This document shows positions 28,208 to 36,973 of a DNA stretch of 43,429 bases, piece by piece. The position numbers and the translations under genes were made by a program. Position 1 is the stretch's first letter. Every line of letters begins with the position of its first letter. The DNA lies in contig NZ_BCQG01000030.1 of the NCBI RefSeq assembly GCF_001544315.1, positions 1-43,429 on the forward strand, read 5' to 3'. This stretch comes from Geobacillus jurassicus NBRC 107829 (GTDB lineage Bacteria > Bacillota > Bacilli > Bacillales > Anoxybacillaceae). Under the pieces are notes generated by a model. The model was not told the DNA's origin. It saw only the letters and a program-made list of their open reading frames with translations, and did no database searches.

Positions 28208-28711
28208 ATGAAAATTCGGACCATAGCAGCAAATGGTTTGATTGCCGCTGTATATATCGCCGTGACGATGCTTATTCAGCCGTTTGGCTTTACGAACATT
28301 CAGTTTCGCGTCTCGGAAATGTTAAACCATTTGGTCGTGTTCCGTAAAACATACGCCATTGGCATCGTGCTTGGCGTCTTTTTCGCCAATTTGTTTTTCT
28401 CGCCGATCGTCGCGTATGATCTCGTATTCGGTGTCGGCCAGTCGGTGTTGGCGATGCTGATTACGATCGGTGCCATGCGGTATGTCGAAAACGTTTGGAT
28501 GCGCATGGCGGTCAATACGTTGTCATTTACCGTAACCATGGCTATCATCGCCCTAGAGCTGAAACTGGCGCTCGGTTTTCCATTTTGGCTCACATGGCTC
28601 ACGACCGCCATTGGGGAGTTTGTCGTTATGGCCATCGGGGCGCCGATTATGTACGCTGTCGGCCGCCGTTTGGCGTCGGAGATGTTCCATTCACTTCATA
28701 AAAGCCGTTAA
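28208..28711 (+). CDS. queT: QueT-family queuosine-precursor transporter (ECF S component)
   Basis: 167 residues from ATG 28208 (MKIRTIAANG) with ribosome binding site GGAGAGG. Five to six helices, with the family features QPFGFTNIQFRVSEMLNHLVVF near the start and FSPIVAYDLVFGVGQS in the middle. QueT proteins are substrate-binding parts of ECF transporters, paired with the shared EcfT/EcfA module, and are linked to uptake of preQ1 or related bases. No preQ1 riboswitch was found in the 75-base leader, unlike many other queT genes. Confidence 0.92.
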   Translation: MKIRTIAANGLIAAVYIAVTMLIQPFGFTNIQFRVSEMLNHLVVFRKTYAIGIVLGVFFANLFFSPIVAYDLVFGVGQSVLAMLITIGAMRYVENVWMRMAVNTLSFTVTMAIIALELKLALGFPFWLTWLTTAIGEFVVMAIGAPIMYAVGRRLASEMFHSLHKSR

Positions 28712-28799
28712 TGGTTGCCCCAATGCATCGTTGCTAAAGATGCGGCTCATCGTTAACCTGACAAAGAATCTAACAGGACGGTGCCGACTTCAGCGACGG

Positions 28800-29057
28800 C
28801 TATGGCATCGAACGGACGGCCCATTCAATGAGCAACGAACAAACAGCAAGCAAGATCGACGCTGCGGTCATTGTTTTGAGCATCGTCCGCTGCTTTGTTG
28901 ACATAAATCGGCCAACGCGAAGAACGACAAGGCTGGCCATGATTCCGCCAGCCCATATGGCGAGGCCAACTGGGGTAGTGAGCACAGTCCAGTCGCTTAT
29001 CCAGTAGCAAATGACAGCAACATGGCAAGCCAACAGCAAATATACGATTGTCCTCAT
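28800..29057 (-). CDS. Small three-helix membrane protein, function unknown
   Basis: 85 residues; ATG 29057 with the ribosome binding site GGTGGGAAGAG. Three hydrophobic segments (about 4-21, 28-46 and 62-79) are joined by short basic loops (RVGRFMSTKQR). It resembles uncharacterised small membrane proteins of Bacillaceae. It is convergent with queT, with about 90 bases between the two stops. Confidence 0.65.
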   Translation of the reverse strand: MRTIVYLLLACHVAVICYWISDWTVLTTPVGLAIWAGGIMASLVVLRVGRFMSTKQRTMLKTMTAASILLAVCSLLIEWAVRSMP

Positions 29058-29140
29058 GGTTCTCTTCCCACCTAATAGGAGTGCCGGGTTTCCAGAACGG
29101 AGGGCGCCGACCGTTTCACCGTCTTTGCAGACTCGAAGTT

Positions 29141-29248
29141 ATGCCAGCAAATGCCGGCCACAATTGTGACCAGATTCATCACGTGGCAGAGCAGTTTTAT
29201 TTTATCGTATTATTGGCAATTTTGCTATTTGTTTTATTGATTATTTAA
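29141..29248 (+). CDS. Possible 35-aa single-helix peptide (YjcZ-like pattern)
   Basis: ATG 29141 opens a 35-codon frame whose last 20 residues (QFYFIVLLAILLFVLLII) are a strong membrane helix, like the end of small spore proteins of the YjcZ/SscA type. The region is otherwise non-coding, and the frame is maintained over an AT-rich stretch. There is only a weak ribosome binding site, and the N-terminal part is not typical. It may be a relic or a chance frame. Confidence 0.25.
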   Translation: MPANAGHNCDQIHHVAEQFYFIVLLAILLFVLLII

Positions 29249-29356
29249 AAATGTCCACAATATGCATTTACCAACCCGGAATAGTTCCACCAGGCAACCA
29301 TATCATCACCGTACCCACTCTTCTTTCCGTCACCTCCGTTTTCTTCAAATTCTTAC

Positions 29357-29408
29357 TTGTCAAATAGGAATTTATGTATTATTCTTAATTTATCCACTAT
29401 TCCTATTT
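29357..29408 (+). promoter_or_regulatory. osmC promoter bracketed by a 10-bp inverted repeat
   Basis: TTGTCA (-35, 29357-29362), 17 bp, TATTCT (-10, 29380-29385). AAATAGGAAT (29362-29371) overlaps the -35/spacer, and ATTCCTATTT (29399-29408) ends just before the AGGAGG ribosome binding site; together they are a perfect inverted repeat 27 bases apart. It could be a two-site operator for a redox repressor or an RNA-level element. Confidence 0.55.
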
Positions 29409-29425
29409 GTCAGGAGGTTTTTCCC

Positions 29426-29869
29426 ATGCCTAAGCTTACCTTTTCCTCTGATGTCAAATGGTCTGGCGAAGGAGTACGCTCGGTGGCTGACATTAACGGC
29501 AAACAAGTCATCATTGACGAACCCCCAGCCTTGGGAGGCACCGACCAGGGACCGAATCCCGTAGAGCTGATCCTAGCCGCCCTGGGGGGATGCATCAATG
29601 TACTGGTCTCTCTGTTTGCCAGCCATCACGGAGTAGAACTGAAAGGAGTTCAAGTACACGTAGAAGGGGATTTAGATCCCGATGGCTTTATGGAGAAAGC
29701 GGATGTTCGTCCTGGGTTTTTAGAAATTCGTTACCATATTGATATTGACTCTCCTTCCGATCCAAAAAACGTCCGAGCCTTGATTGAACACGTTGAACGT
29801 GTCTGCCCAGTAAAAGACACCTTAAAAGGTGTACCCACATTGTCCATAACAGATCGGAAAATATCATAA
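29426..29869 (+). CDS. OsmC/Ohr-family peroxide- or sulfur-handling protein
   Basis: 147 residues from ATG 29426 (MPKLTFSSD) behind a perfect AGGAGG. It has the OsmC fold signature, with the two redox Cys in AALGGCINVL and VERVCPVKDTL, and the conserved PPALGGTDQGPNPVELIL loop. OsmC/Ohr proteins reduce organic hydroperoxides, and some handle persulfides; the exact subtype is not settled. It is a single-gene unit with its own promoter. Confidence 0.92.
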   Translation: MPKLTFSSDVKWSGEGVRSVADINGKQVIIDEPPALGGTDQGPNPVELILAALGGCINVLVSLFASHHGVELKGVQVHVEGDLDPDGFMEKADVRPGFLEIRYHIDIDSPSDPKNVRALIEHVERVCPVKDTLKGVPTLSITDRKIS

Positions 29870-29881
29870 CAAAAAAATGGA

Positions 29882-29930
29882 AAAGGCTGTCTGGAAAAAG
29901 TCGTGTGATGACCTTTTCAGACAGCCTCTC
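29882..29930. terminator. Bidirectional terminator between osmC and livJ
   Basis: A long stem (GGCTGTCTGGAAAAAGTC at 29886-29903 with GACCTTTTCAGACAGCC at 29911-29927). On the minus strand it is followed by CTTTTCCATTTTTTT, making it a good terminator for the leftward livJ gene. Confidence 0.75.
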
Positions 29931-29958
29931 TATGCTTATCAGTCAGTTGCATGGTTTA

Positions 29959-31170
29959 TTATTGTTTTAACTCAATCGGCACGATTTCTCCATTTTCCAC
30001 CGCGGCAACGACGATTTCCGATTCAAAGCCGCCATCCTCGCCTATGCTTGGAACGTTATACACTTTCTTTTCTTCCGGAATGTTTTTCAATCCATCATTC
30101 ATATGTTCACGGATGGCTTGCGGATCGTCGACCGTGCCGGCGGCTTTCATCGCCTCGACGAAAGCGTAAAGCGCCAAATAGTTGTAAGCCGCTTCCGAAC
30201 CCGGATCTTCATTGAATTTCGCCCGGTAGTTTTTCACAAAATCCGGAACAGCCGGTTCGTCCGATTCGATAAGCGGCATGACGCCGATCGAACCTTCAAG
30301 CATGTCATAAGAGCCGGTTACTCGTTTCATCTCATCGAGCTTCGCTTGGTCCATAATAATGAAGCCGCCTTTAAATCCAAGCTCGCGCGCTTGTTTCGCC
30401 ACTTTCGCCGTCGGTTCCGAAGCTCCTCCGATAAACAACACATCCGGTTTTTCTTTCAACGCGTTTGTGACGATCGTAAAGAAATCGGTGTCTTTCGTAA
30501 AGTCAATCGATGATTTGTAGACAACTTTTCCGCCTTGCTTTTCCCAATACGGCAACAGCTTTTCTGTCCAGTCTTTCCCGTATTGCGTCGCCGTTGGCAA
30601 AGCAGCCAGTTTCTTGCCGAAACGCTTCATGGCATAATCAGTAAAGGTCGGAATATAGCCGTCATAGCGCGGCGGAATGCGCACCGTCAGCTTGTTGCCC
30701 GTTTGCGTAATCTTCGGCTCGCTTGTGTACGCCGCAATGATGAAATTGTCCGTTTGATTGAACACTTGCAGCGCCATGACACCGCCGCTGTGCGGAGTGA
30801 AAATGATCGGTGTATGATGTTCTTGCACAAGGCGTTTGGCGTTCGCCGCCGTTTCGTTTGGCAAATATTTATCATCAAGGGAAACGATATTAATTTTGTA
30901 TTTCTTTCCTTTGACTTCAAAGCCGCCGCTATTGTTGATTTCCTCCGCCGCCATTTTCAAGCCGTTTAACGTCCGTTGGCCGTAGTAAGCAGCCGGGCCG
31001 CTTAACGGGCCGCTGTAGCCGATGTTGACCGTACCCGCTTCACCGCCGCTTCCTCCGCTGTTGTTTCCGCCGCTGGCGTTATTGTTGCTTGGCGAACTGT
31101 TGCACGCCGCCAGCATAAACATCATGACTGCCGCGATCATGGCGGCGATTGACCATTTTCTTTTTTTCAT
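29959..31170 (-). CDS. livJ: Liv-type ABC importer substrate-binding lipoprotein
   Basis: 403 residues. The signal peptide ends in lipobox LAAC, followed by an Asn/Gly/Ser-rich linker (about 24-45) and a two-lobed binding domain of the Leu/Ile/Val family, starting with TVNIGYSGPLSGPAAYYGQ. It captures the substrate outside the membrane for the LivHMGF complex. It is the last gene of the leftward liv cluster, 105 bases after livF, with ribosome binding site GGGGGGAG. The gap may hold its own promoter. Specificity cannot be read from sequence: family members bind branched-chain amino acids but also aromatic acids, amides and other carboxylates. Confidence 0.92.
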   Translation of the reverse strand: MKKRKWSIAAMIAAVMMFMLAACNSSPSNNNASGGNNSGGSGGEAGTVNIGYSGPLSGPAAYYGQRTLNGLKMAAEEINNSGGFEVKGKKYKINIVSLDDKYLPNETAANAKRLVQEHHTPIIFTPHSGGVMALQVFNQTDNFIIAAYTSEPKITQTGNKLTVRIPPRYDGYIPTFTDYAMKRFGKKLAALPTATQYGKDWTEKLLPYWEKQGGKVVYKSSIDFTKDTDFFTIVTNALKEKPDVLFIGGASEPTAKVAKQARELGFKGGFIIMDQAKLDEMKRVTGSYDMLEGSIGVMPLIESDEPAVPDFVKNYRAKFNEDPGSEAAYNYLALYAFVEAMKAAGTVDDPQAIREHMNDGLKNIPEEKKVYNVPSIGEDGGFESEIVVAAVENGEIVPIELKQ

Positions 31171-31275
31171 TCATACTCCCCCCTATTATTGGTTGTTGGT
31201 TAATCATTCTAAATATTTAGACAATAATCAATGCACCCGTTGCTCACCCCCTTTCAAGGTTTGACAACAACCTTC

Positions 31276-31983
31276 TTATGTCCCAATGTACGCCTTGCGG
31301 ACATCGTCGTTCGCGAGCAGTTCCTCCGCCGTTCCCGAGGCGACGATCGTTCCGTTTTCAAACACATAGCCTCGATGAGCAATCGACAGCGCCGCATGGG
31401 CGTTTTGTTCCGCGAGCAAAATCGTTGTCCCCTCTTCATGAATTTGTTTGATCGTCGCAAACATTTGCTCGACAATGAGCGGAGCGAGCCCAATCGACGG
31501 CTCGTCGAGCAAAAGCACGGTGGGGCGCGACATTAAGGCGCGGCCGATGGCGAGCATTTGCTGCTGGCCGCCGCTTAACGATCCGGCTGGCGCGTTCCGC
31601 TTGTCGCGCAAAATCGGAAACAGCTCATATACATGTTCGATCAAGCGTCGGATGCCTTCTTTGTCCTTTCGATGGACGTAAGCGCCCATCAACAAGTTTT
31701 CGTATACACTCATGCGTGGAAACAGTTTGCGTCCTTCCGCGCATTGCACAACGCCGCGTTGGACGATGCGGTCAGGCGGCAGCGAATCGATGCGCTCGCC
31801 ATCGAGGCGGATTTCCCCTTGTGCTGGTTTATGCAACCCGCTGATCGTGCGAAACAATGTGCTTTTCCCCGCTCCGTTGGCGCCCAGCAACACGGCGATC
31901 TCCCCTCGCTTGACGGAAAACGTCACATCGCGAATGGCCGTAAAACTCCCGTAGCGGACGGATACGTTCGCAACCTCAAGCAA
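31276..31983 (-). CDS. livF: Liv-type ABC transporter ATP-binding protein LivF
   Basis: 235 residues, normal for LivF. Walker A is GANGAGKST, the signature LSGGQQQ, Walker B LLLDEP and the LivF-type Q/E-rich segment [22 protein letters not shown]. The start overlaps the end of livG by 8 bases. It powers uptake together with LivG. Confidence 0.95.
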   Translation of the reverse strand: MLEVANVSVRYGSFTAIRDVTFSVKRGEIAVLLGANGAGKSTLFRTISGLHKPAQGEIRLDGERIDSLPPDRIVQRGVVQCAEGRKLFPRMSVYENLLMGAYVHRKDKEGIRRLIEHVYELFPILRDKRNAPAGSLSGGQQQMLAIGRALMSRPTVLLLDEPSIGLAPLIVEQMFATIKQIHEEGTTILLAEQNAHAALSIAHRGYVFENGTIVASGTAEELLANDDVRKAYIGT

Positions 31984-32740
31984 TGGCGCTCCCTCCTAAA
32001 TACGCTTGAATGACCGCCTCGTTGTTTCGCACTTCCTCGGGCGTTCCTTCAGCGATTTTTTCCCCGTAGTTTAACACCATAATGCGGTCGGCGATTTTCA
32101 TGATCATTGACATTTTGTGCTCAATCAGGCAAACGGTCAGGCCGCCCTTGACCATTTTGACGATCAATTCCTCAAGCCCTTCCGTTTCATCCGGGTTGAT
32201 GCCGGCCGCCGGCTCGTCAAGCAAAACGAGTTCGGGATCGGTTGCTAAGGCGAGCGCAAACGCCACCCGCTTTTTCTGCTCCTGCGACAAGTTGGCCACA
32301 ATCCGATCCGCCACGCCGGTCAACCCGACAAACTCGAGCACTTCCATCGCCTTTTCTTTGCACGCCTGTTCCTCGCGGCGATGCCGTTTCGTGCGCAAAA
32401 TGGCATCAAACAAGTTGGATGAAGTGCGAAGCCGATGGCCGATGATGACGTTATCGATCACCGTCGCCTGTTCAAACAAGTGGGTTGTCTGAAACGTGCG
32501 GGCAATGCCGAGCTTTGCCCGTTCGTTCGCCGGCAGGCGGGTAATATCGCGCCCTTTGAATGTAATCGTCCCGGACGTCGGCCGGTACAAGCCGCTAATC
32601 AAATTGAAAAACGTCGACTTGCCGGCTCCATTGGGGCCGATGATGGCATTGATTTTCCCTTGTTCAACGGAAAACGTGACATCGTTGACCGCCAACAATC
32701 CGCCAAACCGCTTCGTCAACCGTTCGACGTGCAAAAACAT
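31976..32740 (-). CDS. livG: Liv-type ABC transporter ATP-binding protein LivG
   Basis: 254 residues. Walker [10 protein letters not shown], Walker B VLLDEP, switch His in [15 protein letters not shown]. The signature motif reads LSQEQKKR in place of the usual LSGGQ(Q/R), a deviation worth noting, though the rest looks intact. It ends in the LivG-type VIQAYLGG. It follows livM closely. Confidence 0.94.
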   Translation of the reverse strand: MFLHVERLTKRFGGLLAVNDVTFSVEQGKINAIIGPNGAGKSTFFNLISGLYRPTSGTITFKGRDITRLPANERAKLGIARTFQTTHLFEQATVIDNVIIGHRLRTSSNLFDAILRTKRHRREEQACKEKAMEVLEFVGLTGVADRIVANLSQEQKKRVAFALALATDPELVLLDEPAAGINPDETEGLEELIVKMVKGGLTVCLIEHKMSMIMKIADRIMVLNYGEKIAEGTPEEVRNNEAVIQAYLGGSAIA

Positions 32741-32742
32741 TG

Positions 32743-33780
32743 TTATCCCTCCTTTACATGCCGTTCGCTCCGCCCTTGGCGCGAGGCAGCCAGCTCAGCG
32801 ACGGTCCGGTTTGCTTCCAGCTTGAGGCGGCGCGCTTCTTCACGCTTTGCTTTAAAACGGATAAAGCCGCCCGCAATGCCATGCGGGTAAAAGATGATCA
32901 AAAGCGTCAGCACCGGACCGAAAATGAGCATCCGGTAATCTTGCAAAAATTGCAACTGCTGGGATAAAAACGTGACGAGCAGCGTTCCGACGACTGGGCC
33001 GGCAAGCGTGCCGATTCCGCCGACAAGCAAATAGGTTAAAAAGTCAAACATCACACTGACGTACGCGATATCCGGGCCAAGAAAGCGGATGAACGACGCA
33101 TACAACGCCCCGGCGAGCGACGTGAAAAAGACCGACAGAACAAACGAGGCCAGCTTGTTTTTCATCGTAGAGATGCCAAGCGTCAAGGCGAGCTCCTCGC
33201 TGTTGCGAATGGCGATATACGTCCGCCCAGTCAACGAATAGACAAGCCGATACATGATGAAGACGACGGCAGCCAAGAAAAACAACAACAAATAATATTG
33301 GGCGACCGGCGTTTGAAACGAGAGCGGACCGATGTCAGCCGGCGCCGGAATGCCGATAAAGCCGCGCACCCCGCCGGTTAAGCCATCCCATTTGTCAATG
33401 ACCAAATAAATAATGTAGCCGACACAAAGCGTATAAATGGCGAAAAAGTGCTCTTTCGTCCGCAACGCGACAAGGCCGACCAAAGCGCCAATCAACGTTG
33501 TCAACAAACAGGCCGACACGAAAGCGAGCCAAAACGGCACGCCGGCTTTCACCGTCAAAATACCGAGCGTATAGGCCCCGATCGCAAAAAATCCAGCGTG
33601 GGCAAGCGATAAATAGCCAGTATAGCCGGCAAACAAGTTCAATCCGTAAACCGCGATCATCCAGATAAAGGAGATCGTCATCATGTGCAAGTAATAGCCG
33701 TTGGTGACAAGCAGCGGAAAAGCGAGTGCCAGCGCCGCGAGGACCGCGAGCCATAGGCGTCGTTTTTCGAAAATGGCCAT
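32743..33780 (-). CDS. livM: Liv-type ABC transporter permease LivM
   Basis: 345 residues from ATG 33780, which shares a base with the livH stop (TGATG). It has the LivM signature GYTGYLSLAHAGFFAIGAYT near the N-terminus, EELALTLGIS in the cytoplasmic loop, and about eight to ten helices. The Arg/Glu-rich tail (RFKAKREEARR) is cytoplasmic. It forms the membrane channel with LivH. Confidence 0.94.
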   Translation of the reverse strand: MAIFEKRRLWLAVLAALALAFPLLVTNGYYLHMMTISFIWMIAVYGLNLFAGYTGYLSLAHAGFFAIGAYTLGILTVKAGVPFWLAFVSACLLTTLIGALVGLVALRTKEHFFAIYTLCVGYIIYLVIDKWDGLTGGVRGFIGIPAPADIGPLSFQTPVAQYYLLLFFLAAVVFIMYRLVYSLTGRTYIAIRNSEELALTLGISTMKNKLASFVLSVFFTSLAGALYASFIRFLGPDIAYVSVMFDFLTYLLVGGIGTLAGPVVGTLLVTFLSQQLQFLQDYRMLIFGPVLTLLIIFYPHGIAGGFIRFKAKREEARRLKLEANRTVAELAASRQGRSERHVKEG

Positions 33781-34643
33781 CAACGTCCCTCCTTGGCAAA
33801 CAGTCCGTTTGGTTTGACTGTTAAAATGATGACAAGAATCACGAAGGCGATAATGTCTTTGTAGTCGTTCGACACGTACGTCGCTCCTAAACTTTCACTA
33901 AATCCTAAAATATAGCCGCCGACAATGGCGCCGGGGATGCTTCCCATGCCGCCGAGAATGATGATGACAAACGCTTTCAAGATGACGAGATGGCCCATGC
34001 CGGGAAACACGAGGTTGATCGGCGAAGCGAGCGATGCGGCGAGCGCCGCCAAACTGCCGGAAAGAAGAAACGTCAACATGGCGACTTTATTCGTATTGAT
34101 GCCGACTAAGTTCGCTCCTTCGCGGTTTTGCGCCATCGCGATGATCGAAGCGCCGATGAACGTCTTTTTCAAGAAGATGTACAACAGCACCATGATGACC
34201 ACAGCGGATGCAATGATGAGGATGCGTTGAATGGTCAGTGTGAAACCGAAAATATTGACGACGTCTCCATATGGTGTCGGCATCGTTTGATAGTCCGCTC
34301 CCCAGACGAACTGGGCAAACGCTTCCAAAAACAGCAAAATGCCGATCGCCGCGATTTTGTCATGAAGCGGCGGCGCGTCGCGGAGCGGATAAAACACCAA
34401 CCGCTCCATCAAGACGCCAAGCAGCCCGACCGCCGCCATCGATACAATAATGGCCAACCCATACGGCAGCCCAAGCTTCGTCATGGCCGTAAGCGTGACA
34501 TAACCGCCCATCATATACAGCGCGCCGTGAGCAAAGTTTGGAATGTGCAAAATGCCGTAAACGAGCGTCAAGCCTAACGCGACGAGGCTGTAAACGCTTC
34601 CAACAGTCAGCCCGTTTAACAGTTGCTGAATGAACAACTCCAT
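33780..34643 (-). CDS. livH: Liv-type ABC transporter permease LivH
   Basis: 287 residues, typical of LivH. It has QQLLNGLTVGSVYSLVALGLTLVYGILHIPNFAHGALYMMGGY at the start (ABC permease signature) and IILGGMGSIPGAIVGGYILGF near the end. Its ATG at 34643 lies 54 bases after the TetR gene, on the same strand, so the liv genes may be an extension of the acyl-CoA operon. The ribosome binding site is GGGGGGAT. Confidence 0.95.
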   Translation of the reverse strand: MELFIQQLLNGLTVGSVYSLVALGLTLVYGILHIPNFAHGALYMMGGYVTLTAMTKLGLPYGLAIIVSMAAVGLLGVLMERLVFYPLRDAPPLHDKIAAIGILLFLEAFAQFVWGADYQTMPTPYGDVVNIFGFTLTIQRILIIASAVVIMVLLYIFLKKTFIGASIIAMAQNREGANLVGINTNKVAMLTFLLSGSLAALAASLASPINLVFPGMGHLVILKAFVIIILGGMGSIPGAIVGGYILGFSESLGATYVSNDYKDIIAFVILVIILTVKPNGLFAKEGR

Positions 34644-34697
34644 CCCGATCCCCCCTTGTCTGCCGCTCAGCCTTATATAAGCTAAACAGCCGATCCA

Positions 34698-35333
34698 TCA
34701 TTTCAGTGAAATAGGCGATCCTCCTACACCCGCTCCCGTTTTCTCGCTCTGCGCCCGAATACCGTTTAAAATGAAATCGACATAAATATCGGTCAGCTCT
34801 TCTTCAGAAACGCCCCCATCCGGCTGAAACCAGTAATAGCTCCAGTTCGTGATGCCAAGCAGGCCGAACGTGATCATTTCCGCATTTAGGGACGGCTTGA
34901 ACTCGCCGCGAGCGATCCCGTCTTCAATGAGCTGTTCATACCGTTTGCGGAACACCCGCCGCTTTGCGCGAATTTCCGCCAAATGATCATCAGCCAAATG
35001 CCGCATTTCGCGGAAGAAAATGCGGGCGCTTTTCTTCCGCGTGCGAATGTTGCTGATGACCATATAGACGATGGCGCGCAGTTTATCCGTGCAACTTGCT
35101 CCTACATCTTGGATAATGTGCTCTTGCTGCCGCAACAAATCATCCAAATAGGAAACACAAATATCGCAGAGCAGCTCTTCTTTGCTTTTGTAATAGTAAT
35201 AGAATGCTCCTTTCGTTGCCCCGACCGCTTCGACGATTTCCTGCACCGACGTTTCTTTGAATCCTTTGCGCTCAAACAGTTCAATGGCCGCTTCCCTCAA
35301 TTTTTCTTTCATCGTCAACTGGCTCCAGTTCAT
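34698..35333 (-). CDS. TetR-family transcriptional regulator
   Basis: 211 residues from ATG 35333, which overlaps the thiolase stop by one base (TAATG). The N-terminal helix-turn-helix is typical (AAIELFERKGFKETSVQEIVEAVGATKGAFYYYYKSKEELL). The C-terminal part (about 60-200) is a ligand-binding helical domain of the type seen in fatty-acid or acyl-CoA responsive TetR proteins. Being translated with thiolase, between acyl-CoA genes and a Liv importer, it is the natural candidate to bind the palindromes at 39870 and 21403 and to be released by an acyl-CoA or the substrate. Confidence 0.93.
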   Translation of the reverse strand: MNWSQLTMKEKLREAAIELFERKGFKETSVQEIVEAVGATKGAFYYYYKSKEELLCDICVSYLDDLLRQQEHIIQDVGASCTDKLRAIVYMVISNIRTRKKSARIFFREMRHLADDHLAEIRAKRRVFRKRYEQLIEDGIARGEFKPSLNAEMITFGLLGITNWSYYWFQPDGGVSEEELTDIYVDFILNGIRAQSEKTGAGVGGSPISLK

Positions 35334-36502
35334 TATTCCCGTTCGATAATCGTGGCGATCCCTTGGCCGCCGCCGATGCATGCGGTAATGAGCGCATATT
35401 TTCCGCCGCGGCGCTTCAGTTCATACACCGCTTTCGTGATCAAAATCGCTCCCGTCGCGCCGAGCGGATGGCCGTGGGCAATGGCGCCGCCGTTGACGTT
35501 CACTTTTTCCGGATCCATCTCAAGCTCGCGGTCACAAGCGATCACTTGCGCGGCAAACGCTTCGTTGATTTCGATGATGTCCATATCGTCAAGCGCAAGC
35601 CCTGCCTTTTTTAGCACTTTTCTCGTCGCCGGCACCGGGCCGATGCCCATAATGTTCGGATCAACACCGGCGACGGCATGAGCGCGGATGACGGCAAGCG
35701 GCTTCAAACCGAGCTCCTCTGCTTTTTCCCGCGACATAATGACAAGCGCCGACGCCCCATCGTTCAATCCCGAACTGTTCCCCGCTGTCACCGTTCCTCC
35801 TTCCAAAAACGCCGGCGGCAGCTTCGCAAGTGCTTCCATCGTCGTGTTCGGGCGTGGATGTTCGTCCGTATCGAAGACGAACGGCTCGCCTTTTTTCACC
35901 GGAACGGTGATCGGTACGATTTGCTCCTCAAACCGCCCTTCTTGCATAGCACGCGCCATGCGCTGCTGGCTGCGCAAAGCGAACGCGTCTTGTTCTTCGC
36001 GGCTGATGCCGTACTTTTTGGCCAAGTTTTCCGCCGTGATGCCCATCGGCGGATCGCCGATTTCTTTCGGCGACAGCTGCGACTTGCGGAAGCTTGGCGG
36101 CGTCGAGCTGTACGGTTTTTCCGGGCGGTCCATTAAATATGGAGCGCGGCTCATGCTTTCCACTCCGCCGGCGATATACACATCCCCGTCACCGGCCCAA
36201 ATGGCTTGCGCGGCTAAGTTCACGGCATTAATGCCCGATCCGCACTGGCGGTCGACCGTCAGCCCCGTTAGTTCAAGCGACAAGCCAGTTTGCAGCGCGG
36301 TCAGCCGGGCGATATTGCCGCCCCCGCTTAAGACGTTGCCTATAATGACATCATCAACAAGCTCTGGGCCAATGTTTGCCCGCCGCATCGCTTCTTTGAT
36401 CACTTCCGCACCGTAAATGTGCGCCGGCAGCGTCGCCAAAGCGCCCCCTTGACGGGCGATGGCCGTTCGCACGGCCGACACAATGACAGCGTCCCGTTTC
36501 AT
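35333..36502 (-). CDS. Acetyl-CoA acyltransferase (thiolase)
   Basis: 389 residues from ATG 36502 ([15 protein letters not shown]). Catalytic Cys in [11 protein letters not shown], His in [10 protein letters not shown] and second Cys in TACIGGGQG are present, so it is an active degradative-type thiolase that cleaves 3-ketoacyl-CoA. The start codon is unusual in that a 401-bp IS605-type element sits immediately 5' of it. The native ribosome binding site AGAGGAG is now 401 bases away, and only GGGGG about 14 nt upstream remains. An upstream in-frame GTG at 36526 lies inside the element. Confidence 0.95.
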   Translation of the reverse strand: MKRDAVIVSAVRTAIARQGGALATLPAHIYGAEVIKEAMRRANIGPELVDDVIIGNVLSGGGNIARLTALQTGLSLELTGLTVDRQCGSGINAVNLAAQAIWAGDGDVYIAGGVESMSRAPYLMDRPEKPYSSTPPSFRKSQLSPKEIGDPPMGITAENLAKKYGISREEQDAFALRSQQRMARAMQEGRFEEQIVPITVPVKKGEPFVFDTDEHPRPNTTMEALAKLPPAFLEGGTVTAGNSSGLNDGASALVIMSREKAEELGLKPLAVIRAHAVAGVDPNIMGIGPVPATRKVLKKAGLALDDMDIIEINEAFAAQVIACDRELEMDPEKVNVNGGAIAHGHPLGATGAILITKAVYELKRRGGKYALITACIGGGQGIATIIERE

Positions 36503-36903
36503 CATTTTCAGGCGAGGAGCCCCCACTTCAACGACGGAACGGAGTCAGTGGGGGAGGAATCGCCCTTCCTCCTTTCTTTTTGTGATAGAATAAGAATATG
36601 GAGAAAACCGTTGAATCAAGGCACTCCATGCGTTACTACCCGATGTAGGGAGTTGGTTGCAGGAAACGTTGCACCCGTAAAACATCGAACGTAGACCCGT
36701 CTGTTGTGTGTGGAAGTCAAGTACTGCCAACAGACGTGCCGAGCGATTCGGGAACGATGCGAGTCTACCTGTATCGTTGGGCAGCCGTCAACCTGCCTCA
36801 AGCAACGCCAAGTGAAGGAAGGAGACGTCAGTCGCTTGCACTTCCGGACAGTTGCAAGCCCCCTCTTCAAAAGCCTTTAGGCTTTAAATGGTGGGTAGTT
36901 GAC
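36503..36903 (+). mobile_element. tnpB-less IS200/IS605-type miniature element
   Basis: A 401-bp element. Left end: an imperfect hairpin CCCCCACT...AGTGGGGG at about 36520-36556, after TTCAT (36498-36502), a target pentanucleotide used by some IS605-type elements. Right end: AAGCCTTTAGGCTTTAAATGGTGGGTAGTTGAC, with the short hairpin AAGCC-TTTA-GGCTT and a terminal TTGAC like the right cleavage site of ISDra2. No tnpA or intact tnpB is present. Removing it on paper gives AGAGGAGTCAGG directly before the thiolase ATG, which strongly supports these ends. Confidence 0.7.
36700..36903 (+). ncRNA. Candidate solo reRNA scaffold, with guide read from 36904 onward
   Basis: The right part of the miniature element reads, in one frame, like the degenerate C-terminal tail of a TnpB (RRQSLALPDSCKPPLQKP), as found where reRNA scaffolds overlap tnpB, and ends in the right-end hairpin and TTGAC. 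A guide made from here would begin CCTGACTCCTCTCATCCCC (36904-36922), which together with TTCAT is the uninterrupted target site. RNA ends are not known. Confidence 0.4.
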
Positions 36904-36973
36904 CCTGACTCCTCTCATCCCCTTTGTCTGTGAAACCCGGCAACCGTGCGTTCCCGCTGCTACCGGGCTCGCT

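Noticed and set aside
29959-34643. Simple branched-chain amino acid importer
   Set aside because: The family fits, but the setting next to acyl-CoA genes and TetR makes the substrate open; gene symbols are kept only as family labels.
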